Positions 1-8,572 of a stretch of 36,353 nucleotides of DNA are shown piece by piece. Each line of letters opens with the position of its first letter. Within the stretch, counting starts at the first letter, position 1. The notes under the pieces are model-generated. The model saw nothing but the letters and a program-made list of their open reading frames with translations. It was not told the origin of the DNA and did no database searches. Location: the NCBI GenBank assembly GCA_000817115.1, contig JUEO01000011.1:1-36353 (forward strand), given 5' to 3'. Position numbers and translations under genes: made by a program. Origin of the DNA: a marine actinobacterium MedAcidi-G2B (lineage in GTDB: Bacteria; Actinomycetota; Acidimicrobiia; Acidimicrobiales; MedAcidi-G1).

Positions 1-2869
1 TCCCGACGCTGTTCACAGCAGCGACACGGAAAAACTGCTCTGTCCCAAGAAGACCTAGTGCTACTCCAAAGGTCTCTGAAGAAACACCATCATTTACCGT
101 CGTCCAAGGCCCAGCACTACCAGCTTTTGTCTGAATCACAAAGTCTGTAATTGGGGCTGTGCCTTCATATGTGGGCTCTCTCCAATCAACGCCAATTGCT
201 CCATCCCACGGAGTTAATGAAACTAAAGTTGGAGCATCCGGAGTATCTCCGGGCTGTGTTGTTGTTGTCGTTGTTGTCGTAGTTGTCGTCGTCGTCGTGC
301 TGGTAGTTGTTGTTGTCGTAGTTTCTCCGGGAGGGCCTTCATCACAGTTGTCGTCCCAACCAGGGAGTCGAGTAAAGGTCCCAATAGGATCTCCTCCATT
401 GTCTGGATACCAGGACCCGTCAGTGCCCTGAGTCCAAGTGACGCCAGTTGGATCCACCCAGACCCAAATTCCGTCACCATCGTCGTCATTCCAGCCAAAT
501 CCACCACAATCATGGCAGTCTTCATACCAGCCGGGTAAACGATCTGGGCTGTAAACGGTATTTAGAGAATCCTCAGGGTAGGCGCCTTCTTCAGGGTCCC
601 AGTTCCCATTTGTGTCTGGAATCCAAGTCACGCCATTTGGATCAACCCAGTACCAGATATCTCCTTCTGGCGCCCAACCCCATTCCGGACATTCATGACA
701 ATCCGGATCAAAGTTTGGTAGGTCTTTGTAGTCGTTATGTGGGTATGAACCCTCTTCAGTCATCCATTGCCAAATTCCCGAAGAGAATTGAAAGGTCCAA
801 ACTACCTCTAAACCGCCATCCCAGACCCAGGAGCCGTCTTCCGTTTCAATCCAGCCCCAAGGTGGACATTCGTTACATTCTTCGATGTAACCAGGAAGGT
901 CTTTGTAGTTGCTTATTTCTCCGTCTGCAGGATCAGTAGTTACCCATACGCCACGCATGCTTGCAAACCACTGCGTTCCATCAGGTCCAATCCAAGAAAG
1001 GTCATGAACATCTGACCATCCCCAAGGTGGGCATTCAAAACAGTCTTCAATCCAACCTGGCAGTTCTCTATGGTCGGTATAAGTTGGCCCGTCACTTTCT
1101 GAAGTGGCGCCTACAAAAAGAGCTGTTGGGGTACTTGAGGTATTAGAGATTGGCTCAATAGATGGTCCTTCTGCCCATCCAGAATCACCCCAATACCAAT
1201 TACTGCCATCGGGGGCTACCCAAATGTAAGCAGGATTGCCATTTAAATTAATACCGGTTTTCCAGCCCCACCATTCAGGGCAATCAAAGCATTCCTCGTC
1301 GAAACCGGGCAAAGCTGTGTAATCATCAATTATCCCCAGCCAGTCAGTGTCTGAAGAGTCAATTTCTGTTGTCTGCTGGTAAGGATCAGAGAAATCACCC
1401 CAATCGGTATTACCGGTATGAACCCAACCATCTTCGTCAGCGTCAAAAGTGAAAAATTCACCACTGGGGTCTATCCAACGCCAAACTCCGTCGCCGGTTT
1501 CTACCCATCCCCATGGTGGACATTCATTACATTCGTCAAACCAACCAGGTAGGTCACGGTAGTCAGTGATTATGGTGTCTGGGACAGAGGGATTGGTCCA
1601 GCCAACTCCGTGTTCCCAACTCCAGTGATCTGGAGAGTCTTCTCCAGGGTAGGTGTACTCAAAAGTTTCTCCTGGCCAAATCCAGTGGTTGGCAATGGTG
1701 GTCATATTTGCGACACCAAACTGCCAATCTATACATGGTGGGAAGCAGCCATCAAAAGTAGATTCATCGTCATATTCCGGCTCAAACTCTTCTGTTGATT
1801 CTGGATCTATTTCTTCAGTATCAAAACTCGGCTCATAAACTGTAGTGGTAGTTCCTGAAGAACTCATAACTGTTTTTATGACAACGTATTTTTCGGTTCG
1901 TTCTTTGCCTTCTTTTTCAAGCATGTCCGGGCTTGATTTGTAACTCCCGTCATCATCTGTCTCATATGAAGGAGCACTACTGCCACCAGGAGTTGATGGA
2001 GGGCAAGGCCAGCACTCCTCGTCGTATCCTGGAACATCAGATTCCGTCGGGTAAACAGTTCCATCATCAGGTATTGGGTGCCAGCCAGGCAATGTCTGGT
2101 CCCAAACAAATCGTCCATCAGGGGTATGTAGAGTCCATTTTCCGTCTGTTTCGTTAGTGAATCCATAAGGTGGTTCACCATCAAATATTGGACAGTCCAC
2201 TTCTTCGGTCGTAATTTCTGGTTCGGTAGTTGTCGTTTCTTCAGTAGGAGGAGGTTCTTCTGGCGGGGTAAGCGGGTTACCACAGGCGCAACGCACCCGA
2301 GGGATACCGTCATCATCTACAAGTACAGCGGTACCTGCTTCAAGAACAGCAAGAAATGGTACGGCCTCTCCTTCCGAATAGCCATGGTTAATAACCAGAG
2401 TGTTTTCAAGAAGAACAACAGCGGTTAATGACCGTAAATAGTCGGGAATCTCATCAACAGCAATACCTTGTACACCTGCCCAAGCTGCAGCACGATCGGG
2501 GTTATTTACAAGAAATTCGATCATCTTTTCTACATCGCAGGAATTCTCTCCGGTTCCGCCATATAGGCCAGTGGAGTCAGAACTAACAGTTCCTGTTGAG
2601 AGTTCTTCGGTTGGCACTTCAAGCGTGTAATTAGCGAAAGATGGCCCGAATGGATCAGGTCCTAAAGAGTCATTGGGTTGAAATACATAGTCTGTTGTCG
2701 GAGATAAGCCATTTAGGCCGTCACCAAAGCTTGTTTCGTTAGAGTCTCCTCCTCTGGTGGTGGCAATAACGATTCCTGCGATGAGCGCGAGAATTACAAT
2801 TACTGCAATGATTCGTGCATCACGTCTTTCGAAAGTGGTTTTAAAAAAATTTACAATTTTTTCATTCAT
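1..2869 (-). CDS. Large membrane-anchored extracellular protein with Trp/Cys repeats and Fn3 domain (3' partial)
   Basis: I translated the minus strand from the ATG at 2869 down to base 1: it is open for 956 codons with no stop, so the C-terminus lies outside the window. Order of parts: a short basic cytoplasmic N-terminus, one hydrophobic membrane segment (about residues 20-37), and a globular region (about 45-205) ending in VRCACGNPL that resembles the actinobacterial DUF6777 domain (moderate confidence). Next come a Pro/Glu/Thr linker and, from about residue 230 to 840, Trp- and Cys-rich repeats with the core LPGW-x2-C-x-(E/D)CPPWGW, followed by W-x-W-(V/I)DP-x-G. After these is a nearly pure Thr run (about 850-871), then a typical fibronectin type III domain (from about 873) that reaches the edge. 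The rest is probably more Fn3 or surface repeats. Inferred role: cell-surface adhesin or wall-associated protein. The paired cysteines suggest disulfides outside the cell. The start is supported by the membrane anchor directly after it; the ribosome site is weak. Confidence 0.88.
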   Translation of the reverse strand, partial: MNEKIVNFFKTTFERRDARIIAVIVILALIAGIVIATTRGGDSNETSFGDGLNGLSPTTDYVFQPNDSLGPDPFGPSFANYTLEVPTEELSTGTVSSDSTGLYGGTGENSCDVEKMIEFLVNNPDRAAAWAGVQGIAVDEIPDYLRSLTAVVLLENTLVINHGYSEGEAVPFLAVLEAGTAVLVDDDGIPRVRCACGNPLTPPEEPPPTEETTTTEPEITTEEVDCPIFDGEPPYGFTNETDGKWTLHTPDGRFVWDQTLPGWHPIPDDGTVYPTESDVPGYDEECWPCPPSTPGGSSAPSYETDDDGSYKSSPDMLEKEGKERTEKYVVIKTVMSSSGTTTTVYEPSFDTEEIDPESTEEFEPEYDDESTFDGCFPPCIDWQFGVANMTTIANHWIWPGETFEYTYPGEDSPDHWSWEHGVGWTNPSVPDTIITDYRDLPGWFDECNECPPWGWVETGDGVWRWIDPSGEFFTFDADEDGWVHTGNTDWGDFSDPYQQTTEIDSSDTDWLGIIDDYTALPGFDEECFDCPEWWGWKTGINLNGNPAYIWVAPDGSNWYWGDSGWAEGPSIEPISNTSSTPTALFVGATSESDGPTYTDHRELPGWIEDCFECPPWGWSDVHDLSWIGPDGTQWFASMRGVWVTTDPADGEISNYKDLPGYIEECNECPPWGWIETEDGSWVWDGGLEVVWTFQFSSGIWQWMTEEGSYPHNDYKDLPNFDPDCHECPEWGWAPEGDIWYWVDPNGVTWIPDTNGNWDPEEGAYPEDSLNTVYSPDRLPGWYEDCHDCGGFGWNDDDGDGIWVWVDPTGVTWTQGTDGSWYPDNGGDPIGTFTRLPGWDDNCDEGPPGETTTTTTTSTTTTTTTTTTTTTTQPGDTPDAPTLVSLTPWDGAIGVDWREPTYEGTAPITDFVIQTKAGSAGPWTTVNDGVSSETFGVALGLLGTEQFFRVAAVNSVG
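257..322 (-). repeat. Poly-threonine linker (ACN codon run)
   Basis: About 22 consecutive codons read almost only Thr (one Ser), using ACA, ACG, ACT and ACC mixed, between the last Trp/Cys repeat and the Fn3 domain. The mixed codons show selection for the amino acid and not simple slippage of one triplet. Such Thr linkers are common stalks in secreted actinobacterial proteins and may be glycosylated. On the plus strand the same bases give a meaningless poly-Val frame. Confidence 0.85.
345..2041 (-). repeat. Degenerate Trp/Cys protein repeats within the large surface protein
   Basis: The core motif LPGW/LPGF/VPGY, then C-x(2)-C, occurs at about 2012-2041, 1511-1555, 1262-1315, 1022-1063, 857-901, 680-724 and 495-538, with a final broken copy at 345-370. 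From the second copy on, unit length is about 54-84 residues. Most units share C-(N/F/H)-(E/D)-C-P-P-W-G-W, then a Trp-rich strand with DP-x-G. The DNA is only weakly conserved between copies, so the repeats are old protein-level repeats and not recent tandem duplications. I could not assign them to a named repeat family. Confidence 0.8.
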
Positions 2870-3017
2870 GAAAATGCTGACCCCATCTACTTATTATTTG
2901 TGAATAAATAAACCTTGCTCACTACGGTAGATCATTACACACTTGTGATCAAAGTTTCACATGGTTGTAGTTTTTAGGCAATGATTTTCGGAAAGGTTAG
3001 GATCTCAATAGTTACTT

Positions 3018-3045
3018 TTGAACGTTGATTTAGGTAACGGATAAT
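3018..3045 (+). promoter_or_regulatory. Possible promoter of the epoxide hydrolase gene
   Basis: TTGAAC at 3018-3023 and GATAAT at 3040-3045 are separated by 16 bp. Matches to the housekeeping -35/-10 consensus are 4/6 and 5/6. The -10 ends only 12 bp before the ATG, which implies a leader of about six bases. That sits awkwardly with the AGAGGT ribosome site at 3049-3054, so the transcript may be nearly leaderless or the match may be chance. The rest of the 188-bp divergent gap 2870-3057 is AT-rich and shows nothing else clear. Confidence 0.25.
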
Positions 3046-3057
3046 CGAGAGGTAAAA

Positions 3058-4038
3058 ATGTTCACAATCACTGATCTGAAACATCATGACGTTGATGCTT
3101 ATGGTTGCCGTATTCATGTCGCTGAAGTTGGCGAAGGGCCGCTAGTTCTTTTCGTTCATGGATTTCCGGAGTCATGGTATTCGTGGCGTTTTCAGCTGCC
3201 TGTCCTAGCTGAAGCCGGTTATAGGGCGGCAGCAATAGATGTACGAGGTTATGGATCTTCAGAATCACCCGAAGAGATAGAGGGGTACCGATTGATGGAC
3301 CTAGCGGGAGACTGTGTTGGGGTAGTTGAAGCTCTCGGGGAATCTACAGCCACAATAGTTGGCCATGACTGGGGGTCACCTATTGCTTCATCAGCCGCCC
3401 AATTAAGACCAGATGTTTTTACTGCAGTGGCGCTGCTTAGTGTCCCGTTTTCTCCTAGAAACAGTCATCGACCCACAGACATATTTCGGTTTATAGGCGG
3501 AGACGAAGAGTTCTATATTGAATATTTTCAAGAACCAGGCCGTGCTGAAGCAGAAATCGCTGCTGACCCAAAGCGATGGTTAGAAGGATTCTATTTTTCT
3601 GCTTCCGGCGATCTCCCTCCTTTAGGACCTGACGAAAAACCTATGGGACGTGTCGCACCTGGTGGATTATTAGGGGATCGCTTTTCCTTCCCAACTAATT
3701 CATTGGATTGGATGACAGAAGAGGACTTAAATTTCTATGCCGAAGAATTTGCTAAAGCAGGATTTACTGGTGGGCTTAATCGCTATCGAAATGTAGATCA
3801 AGATTGGGTTGACTTTAGAGCATGGCATGGCGTTCCGATTTATCAACCATCATTGTTTATTGGTGGGGAGAAAGACGGACCCACGATGTTGGGTGCTTCA
3901 GCAATTGCAAGATTTTCAGAATCTCTTCCCGCGTTACATAGTTCAACAATTCTTCCAGATGTGGGACATTGGATACAACAAGAGGCGGCGGAACAAGTCA
4001 ATGAGTTACTAATAGATTTCCTCGATAACGCAACTTAA
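3058..4038 (+). CDS. Epoxide hydrolase, alpha/beta-hydrolase fold (EphA-like)
   Basis: 326 residues, the usual length for soluble epoxide hydrolases. The oxyanion/entry motif HGFPES is at 34-39. The nucleophile aspartate is D104 in GHDWG, and the catalytic histidine is H304 in DVGHW near the C-terminus. The cap region has YFQEPG and GFTGGLNRYRN, characteristic of the mycobacterial EphA group and supplying a cap-domain tyrosine. It should open epoxides to vicinal diols in the cytoplasm, either for detoxification or to use epoxidised lipids or terpenes; the substrate cannot be told. Haloalkane dehalogenases share the Asp nucleophile, but the HGFPE motif and EphA-like cap favour epoxide hydrolase. 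An AGAGGT ribosome site precedes the ATG. The permease follows 46 bp later on the same strand. Confidence 0.88.
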   Translation: MFTITDLKHHDVDAYGCRIHVAEVGEGPLVLFVHGFPESWYSWRFQLPVLAEAGYRAAAIDVRGYGSSESPEEIEGYRLMDLAGDCVGVVEALGESTATIVGHDWGSPIASSAAQLRPDVFTAVALLSVPFSPRNSHRPTDIFRFIGGDEEFYIEYFQEPGRAEAEIAADPKRWLEGFYFSASGDLPPLGPDEKPMGRVAPGGLLGDRFSFPTNSLDWMTEEDLNFYAEEFAKAGFTGGLNRYRNVDQDWVDFRAWHGVPIYQPSLFIGGEKDGPTMLGASAIARFSESLPALHSSTILPDVGHWIQQEAAEQVNELLIDFLDNAT

Positions 4039-4084
4039 ACACGGTTGTTTCTCATTGCGTCCATTTCTGTTCTAGAGTTAGTGG

Positions 4085-6169
4085 ATGGCAGCAGATAAAT
4101 CAGGAAAACTGACCCGGTCGCTTAAGTTTCGGCATGTATTTGCGCTTTCGACTGGCGCCATGCTTTCATCTGGACTTTTTCTCCTCCCAGGAATAGCAGC
4201 GGCAAAAGCCGGACCAGCCGCAATACTTGCTTACTTAATTGCTGGGTTATTGGCTGTTCCTGCCATGCTTAGTGTTTCAGAACTATCGACTGCACTTCCT
4301 AAAGCCGGCGGTGCTTATTATTTCCTAGAACGTGCACTTGGTCCAGCGGTTGGAACTGTTGCAGGGTTCGGCGCATGGCTATCCCTTGTTTTAAAAGATG
4401 CTTTTGCCATGGTTGGTATGAGCGCATATCTCGTTTTGATCGTAGATGTGAATTCAAAAAATCTTGCGTTGATCTTGATTGCATTTTTCACATTACTAAA
4501 TGTTGTGGGTTCAAAAGCTAGTGCATCGTTACAGCTTGTTTTAGTCAGCTTTGTTATTGCAGTAATAGGTTGGTTTATTGTCGATGGGCTTTTTGAAATC
4601 GGTTCAAAAGGAATTACTGATTCAAATCTTGATCCTTTCTTTACTACTGGCGGATCGGGAGTCATGGCAGTAGTCGGACTTGTTTTTGTTTCTTATGGAG
4701 GGTTAACAAAAGTTGATAGCGCTGCAGAAGAAGTAGAGGACCCATCTCGGCGTATTCCTCTCGGAATGGCGGTTTCGTTAACGGTAGCCACCCTCTTGTA
4801 TACCCTCGGTGTTCTAGTAGCAGTAGTGGCTCTACCACCTGAAGAGTTACATACAGATCTTGCCCCAATTCATTCTGCTGCAGAAGCAATTCTTCCATCC
4901 TTTGGAGCTGGGCTCGTTGTTATTGCTGCACTCGCAGCGTTTGCCTCTGCAGTGAATGCAGGCATTCTTGCGGCTGCACGTTATCCGATGGCAATGGCAC
5001 GTGATGGTTTACTTCCAAAAGGAGTGGGAAGAATTAGTAAATTCGGAACACCTATTGTCGGCGTAATCTCAACTGGTAGCGCTATCGCGATTGTCGTTTT
5101 AGCGTTCAATGCAGAAGCAATCGCTAAATTAGCTAGTTCTTTCGTATTGTTAACGCTTGGTCTAGTAAATCTTGCAGTATTAGTTTTAAGAGCTTCGCAA
5201 ATCCAGTCATATGCTCCTTCTTTCCGTGCTCCTTTCTACCCTTTTACACAATTTATTGGAATAGCTATTTCGGTTTACCTCATTTGGCAATTAGGACCCA
5301 CTCCACAAATTTTTGTTGTTGCAGTCGCTGTTGTCGCTTGGACGTGGCATCATTTTTATGCCACTGGGCGTACAAAACGTGCAGGCGCTATACGTCATGT
5401 ATTTGAGCGGTGGGGAAGAGAAGCAGACCGGGGTCTTGATAGAGAAATGAGCGCGGCTATGGCCGGGCACGGTCTAAGAAAAACTGATGATTATGCAGGA
5501 CTTATCGCCCGGGCATCTGTACTATCTGCTCCGGAAAATGCCGACATAACTGAAGCTGCGAGCCGCGCTGCTGCGGTTTTATCGCAACAAATTGGTTTAG
5601 AGAGTGAAGAGGTAACGGAACAATTTCTAGAAACTGGATCACTATGGATTCAGCCATCAAAGGACCATCCAACGGCTACACCAGTCGCTTTTTTCGAAGG
5701 CATTGAAAACGACTTCCTAGTTATTGTTCGGTCAGCAAAAGGAATTCGTATCCCTTCCTCTTGGGGAGGTTCAGGTGAGCGAGTTAATGCATTGTTCTTT
5801 TTAGCGGGAACGAATATTAACCCAGGCAGATCTCTTCGGCTTGCAGGTGAATTAGCACAACATCTGCGTGATGGGACCCAAGCAGTGGGTCAAGCGATTG
5901 ATGAAGTTGGGGTCAAATCAGCTCTTTTGCCAGAGGCGGCACTACGTCAATACACCATTTTTCCAGAAGGCCTCGATTCAGAACTGATTGGTAAAAAAAT
6001 TGGGGCCATTAGGTTGTTAGACGGAGTAGAAATAACAACAGTGATCCGAGATGGTGTTCCTCTTGAAGTTCACGAAAAACTTGTTATTGAATCCGATGAT
6101 CAGATAACAGTTTTGGGTCCATTAGAAACTATGCCATCGGTAGGTAGTCCGCTTCCGATTATTGAGTAA
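4085..6169 (+). CDS. APC-family amino acid permease with C-terminal EIIA-like and RCK_C-like domains
   Basis: 694 residues, far longer than the roughly 450 of a plain APC permease. Residues about 10-430 form about twelve hydrophobic segments with the APC start (STGAMLSSGLFLLPG) and the helix-6/7 region containing VDSAAEEVEDPSRRIP. From about 470 to 610 there is a soluble region resembling PTS EIIA type-2 (FFLAGTNINPGRSLRLAGELA). At the place of the EIIA phosphohistidine (about 533-538) the sequence reads PVAFFE, so the site looks lost. Residues about 632-680 (SELIGKKIG ... VIRDG ... DDQITVLGP) resemble the RCK_C/TrkA_C ligand-binding domain. The likely job is import or exchange of an amino acid or amine, with cytosolic gating by a bound small molecule; the substrate is unknown. 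It ends 7 bp from the convergent LLM gene. Confidence 0.85.
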   Translation: MAADKSGKLTRSLKFRHVFALSTGAMLSSGLFLLPGIAAAKAGPAAILAYLIAGLLAVPAMLSVSELSTALPKAGGAYYFLERALGPAVGTVAGFGAWLSLVLKDAFAMVGMSAYLVLIVDVNSKNLALILIAFFTLLNVVGSKASASLQLVLVSFVIAVIGWFIVDGLFEIGSKGITDSNLDPFFTTGGSGVMAVVGLVFVSYGGLTKVDSAAEEVEDPSRRIPLGMAVSLTVATLLYTLGVLVAVVALPPEELHTDLAPIHSAAEAILPSFGAGLVVIAALAAFASAVNAGILAAARYPMAMARDGLLPKGVGRISKFGTPIVGVISTGSAIAIVVLAFNAEAIAKLASSFVLLTLGLVNLAVLVLRASQIQSYAPSFRAPFYPFTQFIGIAISVYLIWQLGPTPQIFVVAVAVVAWTWHHFYATGRTKRAGAIRHVFERWGREADRGLDREMSAAMAGHGLRKTDDYAGLIARASVLSAPENADITEAASRAAAVLSQQIGLESEEVTEQFLETGSLWIQPSKDHPTATPVAFFEGIENDFLVIVRSAKGIRIPSSWGGSGERVNALFFLAGTNINPGRSLRLAGELAQHLRDGTQAVGQAIDEVGVKSALLPEAALRQYTIFPEGLDSELIGKKIGAIRLLDGVEITTVIRDGVPLEVHEKLVIESDDQITVLGPLETMPSVGSPLPIIE

Positions 6170-6176
6170 TCTGATA

Positions 6177-7100
6177 TTAAGAAACCAGTATTTTGCGTAG
6201 TTCAGCCATTCCAATAATTGCTTCTGATGGAGATGAGGCGATGGGGGCAATATTTAAGTCTTTCGCTCCAGATTCAATGAAAGGTTTTAACCACTGAGCA
6301 ACATCACTGGGGGAGCCAACTGGAGAGTACTTTTCAAAAAATGAAAAAGGTGTTCCATAAAAACGTTCCATAGCTGGACCAAGTACTTTTTTTCCTTCTT
6401 TGGGTGTGTCTCCAAAACCAACCCAAATTTGATAACCATGCCGCCAAACTACGTCAGTTCGGCCACTTTCTTTAGCAATTTCTTCAGACTTATACACTCC
6501 TGCTGAAAATCTTTCAGGAGAACACCAAGATGCAAGCCATCCATCGCCAAATGCACCCGTCCGCGCTATCGCAGCATCAGAACGCCCTCCGATGGTGATT
6601 GGCACTGGAGGAGAAGGAACAGGAAGGATTGAAACATCTGGAGCAGAATAAAACTCCCCGTAGTGGTTGACTTTCTGTCCTTGAAGAAGAGGCCGTAAAA
6701 CCTTCAGAGCTTCATCAGTCCGCCTGCCTCGAGTAGCAGGATCCACTCCAACGACTTCCATCTCATGACGATCTTCGCCACCTACCCCAACTCCAAAAGT
6801 AAGACGCCCAGGGGAGAGTTCAGACAAAGTAGAGATTTGTCGCGCCACTGTAACGGGATGCCGTAACGCTAATAAATAAACACCTACATAAACGTCAAGA
6901 GAGGGCTGCAGCCCAGCAAGCCACGAAACTAGCGTTAACCCATCAATTCCGCGACCCCCTTGGAAAGCTACATGATCAGCGGTAATTAAATGGTCTAGAC
7001 CTGACTCTGCAGCAGACGCTACGTAGTTGACAGCATCTTCATAAGATGAAAAACCCGAAGGAGGGATTGATAAACCGACTCGTGGACTATTAATGTTCAC
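6177..7100 (-). CDS. LLM-class, probably F420-dependent oxidoreductase
   Basis: Luciferase-like (LLM) TIM-barrel protein. Seen motifs are LDHLITADHVAF near the N-terminus, RLTFGVGVGGEDRHEMEVVG, then RGRRTDEALKVLRPLLQG and PVPITIGGRSDAA, all typical of actinobacterial F420-dependent LLM enzymes. The reaction is probably hydride transfer between F420 and an unknown substrate; an FMN enzyme is the alternative. I chose the GTG at 7100 (307 residues, reading VNINSPRVGLSIPP). The longer frame to an ATG at 7217 would overlap the nitroreductase by 128 bp, and its extra 39 residues are just that gene read in another frame. With the GTG start the overlap is 11 bp. Last gene of a four-gene minus-strand operon. 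Confidence 0.85.
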   Translation of the reverse strand: MNINSPRVGLSIPPSGFSSYEDAVNYVASAAESGLDHLITADHVAFQGGRGIDGLTLVSWLAGLQPSLDVYVGVYLLALRHPVTVARQISTLSELSPGRLTFGVGVGGEDRHEMEVVGVDPATRGRRTDEALKVLRPLLQGQKVNHYGEFYSAPDVSILPVPSPPVPITIGGRSDAAIARTGAFGDGWLASWCSPERFSAGVYKSEEIAKESGRTDVVWRHGYQIWVGFGDTPKEGKKVLGPAMERFYGTPFSFFEKYSPVGSPSDVAQWLKPFIESGAKDLNIAPIASSPSEAIIGMAELRKILVS

Positions 7101-7758
7101 GATCTCGTTTCTCGCCAAAACGGTTCCACGAAGTAATTTTGTCAGCGCTCCTATGGCGTGGTGCCACACCCCAGTTGCCTGTTGGATGTCCCAAAGGTAG
7201 GAGAGCGAGTACTTCATACCGGTCCGGAATATTCAGAAGATCACGTACATCGTCTTCGTAAATTCTGTGCAGAGTCGTTAACGAAGTGCCAAGACCTAAT
7301 GAACGTGCTGCCAGCATAAAATTTTGCACCGCAGGGTAAACCGACGCATGAGTTGGTCCGACTGGCATCGGGCCCTCATCGTCGTGGACCGTCATGTCGA
7401 TGGAAGGCATTAGAACAAGTACATGGACAGGCACACGTTCAAGGTTCTCTGCCAAATGAACTGTGGCGCGGTTATTACGCTCCCATCCTTCTCGGACTGC
7501 ATCATTTGGAAATTCTTTTGGTGCAATAACGGGTTCATAACGTGCCCAACCCTTACGGTAAATTTCTGCTAATTCAAAACGAAGATCAGGATCCTGGACA
7601 ATAAGAAATTGGTATGGCTGAATGTTGCCGCCACTCGGAGCTTGCACTGCAGCTTCAAGACAAGTCCAAATATCTTCTTCTGACACTGATTCTTCGCTGT
7701 ATCTTCTCATCGCTCGAGTGGTCATTAACCCTTCGAGCAATCCGATTTCTTTTTCCAT
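7090..7758 (-). CDS. Nitroreductase-family flavoprotein
   Basis: 222 residues with the nitroreductase fold: the FMN-binding start TTRAMRRYSEESVSEED, then QAPSGGNIQPYQFLIV, and AARSLGLGTSLTTLH in the second half. The family uses FMN and NAD(P)H to reduce nitro groups, quinones, enones or other acceptors, or catalyses dehydrogenation. It sits 16 bp after the crotonase gene and overlaps the LLM gene by 11 bp, so co-translation is likely. Pairing of a nitroreductase with an LLM oxidoreductase and two acyl-CoA-type enzymes suggests a redox step in breakdown of an organic acid or xenobiotic. The true substrate cannot be read from the sequence. Confidence 0.88.
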   Translation of the reverse strand: MEKEIGLLEGLMTTRAMRRYSEESVSEEDIWTCLEAAVQAPSGGNIQPYQFLIVQDPDLRFELAEIYRKGWARYEPVIAPKEFPNDAVREGWERNNRATVHLAENLERVPVHVLVLMPSIDMTVHDDEGPMPVGPTHASVYPAVQNFMLAARSLGLGTSLTTLHRIYEDDVRDLLNIPDRYEVLALLPLGHPTGNWGVAPRHRSADKITSWNRFGEKRDREH

Positions 7759-7774
7759 GACAGTTCTTTTCTTA

Positions 7775-8563
7775 TTAGTTACCTGTGAACTTTGGTGGCC
7801 GTTTTTCTTTTATAGCCGCTAAAGCCTCTTTATGGTCAGCAGACGAAAAAGTAACAGTCTCAAGAGCGGTGGAGAGATCAAAAGCAGCACCGGCTATTTG
7901 TTTCACCCAAGCGTTTATTGACTGCTTCGTGTACTGAACAGCTTGAGGAGCGCCGGCTGCAAGACGTTTTGCCCAACTCAACGCCGCTGCTCGACAAGCT
8001 TCTGGATTAGGGGCAGATTCGGTTACTAAACCAATTCGTACGGCCTCGTCAGCAGAGATTGGATCGCCTGTTAAAAGAAATCGTTTCGCCAGCATCGGTC
8101 CGATCGCTAATGGCCAAGCAATCACGCCACCGTCTCCGGCAACAATCCCGACTTGGACATGTGGGTCAGCTAAACGTGCTGTCTCTGACATAACAGCAAC
8201 ATCTGAAAGCAAAGCGATACTTGCACCTAAACCAATCGCGTGCCCCGTTATTGCTGAAACAAGAGGCAGATGAACATCAAGAAGGTCCCAAATTAAAGAT
8301 TTACCATCAAGCCTTATATCCGCTGACGCCCCTGGCTTGCTCAACTCTGGGAACCAAGCAAAATCCCCACCAGCGGTAAAGGCCTCTTCAGTTCCAGTCA
8401 AAAGAATCGCTCTTGCATCTCTTTCTGCTTGTAAACGAGGGAAAAGATTAGTCAATTCGTGATGCATTTGCCCATCAACTTTGTTGAGGGGGTCTCCAGC
8501 TTTATCAATAGTTACTACTAGTACATCTTCGTCATAAGCAAAATGAAGGTATTCAAAGTCCAT
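7775..8563 (-). CDS. Enoyl-CoA hydratase/isomerase (crotonase) family protein
   Basis: 262 residues, normal for a crotonase. The two oxyanion-hole segments are visible: FTAGGDF, and GHAIGLGASIAL. At the usual catalytic glutamates the sequence reads ADPHVQVGIVAGDGG. The first Glu of true hydratases is replaced by His and the second by Asp. It therefore may not be a simple hydratase; this GDGG subgroup is common in actinobacteria with little known function. It should act on a CoA thioester in the cytoplasm. The gaps of 9 and 16 bp to its neighbours put it inside the minus-strand operon with the acyl-CoA dehydrogenase upstream. Confidence 0.85.
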   Translation of the reverse strand: MDFEYLHFAYDEDVLVVTIDKAGDPLNKVDGQMHHELTNLFPRLQAERDARAILLTGTEEAFTAGGDFAWFPELSKPGASADIRLDGKSLIWDLLDVHLPLVSAITGHAIGLGASIALLSDVAVMSETARLADPHVQVGIVAGDGGVIAWPLAIGPMLAKRFLLTGDPISADEAVRIGLVTESAPNPEACRAAALSWAKRLAAGAPQAVQYTKQSINAWVKQIAGAAFDLSTALETVTFSSADHKEALAAIKEKRPPKFTGN

Positions 8564-8572
8564 TTATAAACC

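Noticed and set aside
159-431. Plus-strand frame with a long poly-valine run
   Set aside because: It is the antisense of the poly-Thr linker of the large minus-strand gene; no protein-like composition outside the run.
1876-2316. Minus-strand 146-codon frame, and other short frames at 223-525, 448-939, 961-1146, 1610-1838 and 1933-2157
   Set aside because: All lie inside the continuous 956-codon minus-strand frame and are its alternative-frame shadows.
7101-7217. N-terminal extension of the LLM oxidoreductase to an ATG at 7217
   Set aside because: It overlaps the nitroreductase by 128 bp, and the extra residues have no LLM similarity; the GTG at 7100 fits better.
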